Part shown: positions 62,381 to 64,000 of the stretch, in pieces | How positions within the stretch are numbered: the stretch's first letter is position 1 | How the letters are laid out: every line of letters starts with the position of its first letter | Origin: an uncultured Bacteroidales bacterium | GTDB lineage: Bacteria; Bacteroidota; Bacteroidia; Bacteroidales; Paludibacteraceae | Assembly: GCA_902799555.1 (NCBI GenBank) | Contig: CADCBB010000001.1 | Coordinates: 105,000 to 168,999, forward strand | Direction of reading: 5' to 3' | Length of the DNA: 64,000 nucleotides | Made by a program: the position numbers and the translations under genes | Notes under the pieces: model-generated | Seen by the model: only the letters and a program-made list of their open reading frames with translations | The model's database searches: none | Told to the model about the DNA's origin: nothing

Positions 62381-63420
62381 AGAATAACAAAGTCATATCG
62401 AAAATCGCCACGATGGTGATTGTGATGGCGGTCCTTGCTTTGGTCGTTGCCAAACTGTACGATATCGCCACCCATCGTCCCTCTTTGGCCTATCGCCAAC
62501 TCTCGCCGCAGACCATCCAATGGTTGAACCTCTTCACGCAGGGCGACCCGGAGAGTATTATCAAAGCGGCGCCGGTCGGACCGTTCAACTGGAGCAATAA
62601 GGAGGATATCGGCCAGAGTCGCAAGATGGGCAAATGGGGCAAGGAAGAGGATGCTACCACGGTCGTTTATTACCGCAAGACACGCGATGCACAGGATCAG
62701 ATCCGCGCCAGAAGAGTCTTGGAATGTGTGGATAATATCCTCCTCGAGATACCTGATTATCTCAGTGCTTACAAAGGTCCGGACAGCCTCAATGGTCGTA
62801 AGATAGCGGTTTATCTGCCGAGTGCTCCCGAGGAATATGAGCTCTTGCTCAAGAAGCTATGCGACGACATGCCGGCCGGTGGTTCGCAACTTGGACGGTC
62901 GATCATCTCTATCGGTCCGCTGGGCTGTCAATGCAAGGGTATCATCCTTCATCCGGACGCCTTCCAAAACAAGAACGCGGGCAGCGATCCCGAGTATATC
63001 CGTATCTTGCGCCGCGAACTGGCGTATTATACTTACATGGCTAACCTCGATTATAACCAATCTACGCAACGCCCCTCCTGGTTCGTGCAAGGCATCGCCG
63101 TCCATTTCTCACTCGATGGTAAACGCTTGCCGTCTTTCACGCCTGAACTGGTTCAGCGGATCGAACAGGAATGTGCGCTGGATGCCGAGTTTCCGGCGAA
63201 AAACAAACTGAATCAGGTTGGCGGTACCTCCTTCATCCAGTTCTACGAACAGACTTTCGGCCGCATGGCCCTCACCCGTCTGATCGAGACTACCTATGCT
63301 ATTCCTGTGGATAGCGCCCTCTGCCAAACGACCGGCATGGACCTCGTCTCCCTCAAAGACCAATGGATGGAATACCTCCGGGCAGACCAACTCCCCGATC
63401 AAAACGCAATGACTTATTAA
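62377..63420 (+). CDS. Membrane-anchored metallopeptidase-like protein without metal site
   Basis: 347 residues. One N-terminal membrane helix (about 8-27) and a soluble periplasmic or cytoplasmic body. Residues 205-245 align by pattern with gluzincin (peptidase MA) motifs: where HExxH is expected there is R213-E-L-A-Y, and where P-x-W-x-x-E-G-x-A is expected there is PSWFVQGIA with Gln238. Two of three zinc ligands and the third Glu are therefore gone, so it is probably a scaffold. Coupled to the transglutaminase-like gene by ATGA. Followed by a terminator-like hairpin. Confidence 0.7.
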   Translation: MKNNKVISKIATMVIVMAVLALVVAKLYDIATHRPSLAYRQLSPQTIQWLNLFTQGDPESIIKAAPVGPFNWSNKEDIGQSRKMGKWGKEEDATTVVYYRKTRDAQDQIRARRVLECVDNILLEIPDYLSAYKGPDSLNGRKIAVYLPSAPEEYELLLKKLCDDMPAGGSQLGRSIISIGPLGCQCKGIILHPDAFQNKNAGSDPEYIRILRRELAYYTYMANLDYNQSTQRPSWFVQGIAVHFSLDGKRLPSFTPELVQRIEQECALDAEFPAKNKLNQVGGTSFIQFYEQTFGRMALTRLIETTYAIPVDSALCQTTGMDLVSLKDQWMEYLRADQLPDQNAMTY

Positions 63421-63437
63421 CCTATAACGAAGAATAG

Positions 63438-63459
63438 GGGACGCGCGCGTGCGCGTTCC
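63438..63459 (+). terminator. GC-rich hairpin after the tubulin-like operon
   Basis: GGGACGCGC (63438-63446) pairs with GCGCGTTCC (63451-63459) with one G-U, loop GCGT, followed by TTATTATG. The T-tract is weak, so termination is likely but not certain. Confidence 0.5.
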
Positions 63460-63624
63460 TTATTATGTATTATACGCGTACACGTAGACCTCGCGAAAAT
63501 GCCGTTTTTCTGCTTTATAGCATATTTTGACCGAAAACCCTCAAAAATCGCCAAAAATTCACCTATTGAAAATCAACGAGTTACAAAGAAAATGCATTTT
63601 TTATGTAATTTTTTTGCAAAAATA

Positions 63625-63656
63625 TTTGGTCAATTCAAAAAAAAGCAGTACCTTTG
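63625..63656 (+). promoter_or_regulatory. rRNA operon promoter
   Basis: TTG at 63626-63628 (ATTTGGTCAATTC) and TACCTTTG at 63649-63656, 20 nt apart, followed by CACTCGC. The surrounding 87 nt are closely related to the tRNA promoter block at 42600-42685. Confidence 0.88.
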
Positions 63657-63904
63657 CACTCGCTTTTGAGAAACAAGTGTGTTTCGATTTTCTACCGGAG
63701 GCCCGGACATTAAAATTCAGATTCACCTACGTGGACCTAATTTTTTTGCGCCAAACCGAACGGAAAGACGAAAGCAATTGAAAGATTGATACAATTAGTG
63801 TAGTACAAGAACTGAGCTCAGAGCGATCTGAGCAAAACAATAGGTTCCCTAAAATTTCTACACTTGATAAATCGATTATTCTGAGCTATCTTATAATTTC
63901 TTTT

Positions 63905-64000
63905 TACAACGAAGAGTTTGATCCTGGCTCAGGATGAACGCTAGCGACAGGCCTAACACATGCAAGTCGAGGGGCAGCGCGGGAGAAGCTTGCTTTTCCT
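63905..64000 (+). rRNA. 16S ribosomal RNA, 5' end (partial)
   Basis: Contains the universal 16S start GAAGAGTTTGATCCTGGCTC (from 63911) and ATGAACGCTAGCGACAGG, CACATGCAAGTCGAGGGG typical of Bacteroidales. The window ends in the V1 loop. The mature 5' end is estimated; the rest lies to the right. Confidence 0.97.

Larger units (their letters stand above)
63421..63904 (+). other. Operon end and rRNA promoter/leader region
   Basis: 484 nt without a gene. It holds the hairpin at 63438, an alternating tract ACGCGTACACGT (63474-63485), an AT-rich upstream element, the rRNA promoter (63625-63656) and a leader of about 240 nt. The leader has the stem GCTCAGA (63816-63822) / TCTGAGC (63827-63833) closed by a GCGA tetraloop, probably part of pre-rRNA processing. 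Confidence 0.7.

Overview
The window reads as a piece of a Bacteroidales (phylum Bacteroidota) chromosome. The evidence is the promoter form (TTG, 20 nt, TAnnTTTG, found at least 22 times), the absence of strong Shine-Dalgarno sites, a 16S rRNA start of Bacteroidales type at the right edge, a PorZ-like protein and C-terminal tails of type IX secretion style, a serine-palmitoyltransferase-like gene, and many DUF families typical of the phylum. Family or genus cannot be fixed from this. Most of the window is near 50% GC and densely coded.

Layout. 1-3.2 kb: the end of a uronate/gluconate-type SDR gene, a DUF4861 lipoprotein, and a UvrD/PcrA helicase whose middle is AT-rich and looks recombined. 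3.2-5 kb (minus): udk and a tandem pair of short ChrA transporters. 5.1-9.7 kb: OmpA/TPR lipoprotein, small membrane protein, mutL, and the metallophosphatase half of a 5'-nucleotidase. 9.7-16.5 kb: a long run acpP-fabF-DUF2582-asd-U32-DUF4271-hemD-like-rnpA-yidD-trmD. 16.6-19.3 kb: a candidate small RNA, then psuK-psuG and the C-terminal half of the split nucleotidase. 19.3-23.2 kb (minus): mdh-spt-like-SDR-ldcA. 23.3-28 kb: small secreted proteins, a membrane-anchored HTH regulator with a PH-like membrane partner, and three secreted proteins of unknown role. 28.1-30.2 kb: a DUF4143 ATPase and a small unknown locus. 30.3-37.8 kb: gyrB-LOG-unknown-kdsA-TGS/kinase-SPOR-folE. 37.8-42.5 kb (minus): a double-length PorZ-like protein and rdgB.

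42.6-49.2 kb is an accessory region. It starts with tRNA-Gly and a chimeric tRNA-Leu, whose 3' end is overlapped by a large serine integrase. It then carries a second serine recombinase, an XRE repressor, a BspA-type leucine-rich surface protein, a probable rolling-circle replication initiator, and a structured non-coding end. Its base composition is clearly more AT-rich than the host. A DUF2130 gene follows.

The most notable system is the single operon at 51.5-63.4 kb. It encodes a membrane VWA protein, a 1084-residue FtsZ/tubulin-like GTPase with a clear GGTGSG motif, a 999-residue two-helix membrane protein with no family I recognise, a membrane protein with two tandem transglutaminase-like domains (one with Cys, one with Ser at the catalytic place), and a membrane-anchored protein that looks like a metallopeptidase that has lost its metal site. 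Together they suggest a tubulin-based envelope-remodelling machine. The window ends in the leader and first bases of an rRNA operon.
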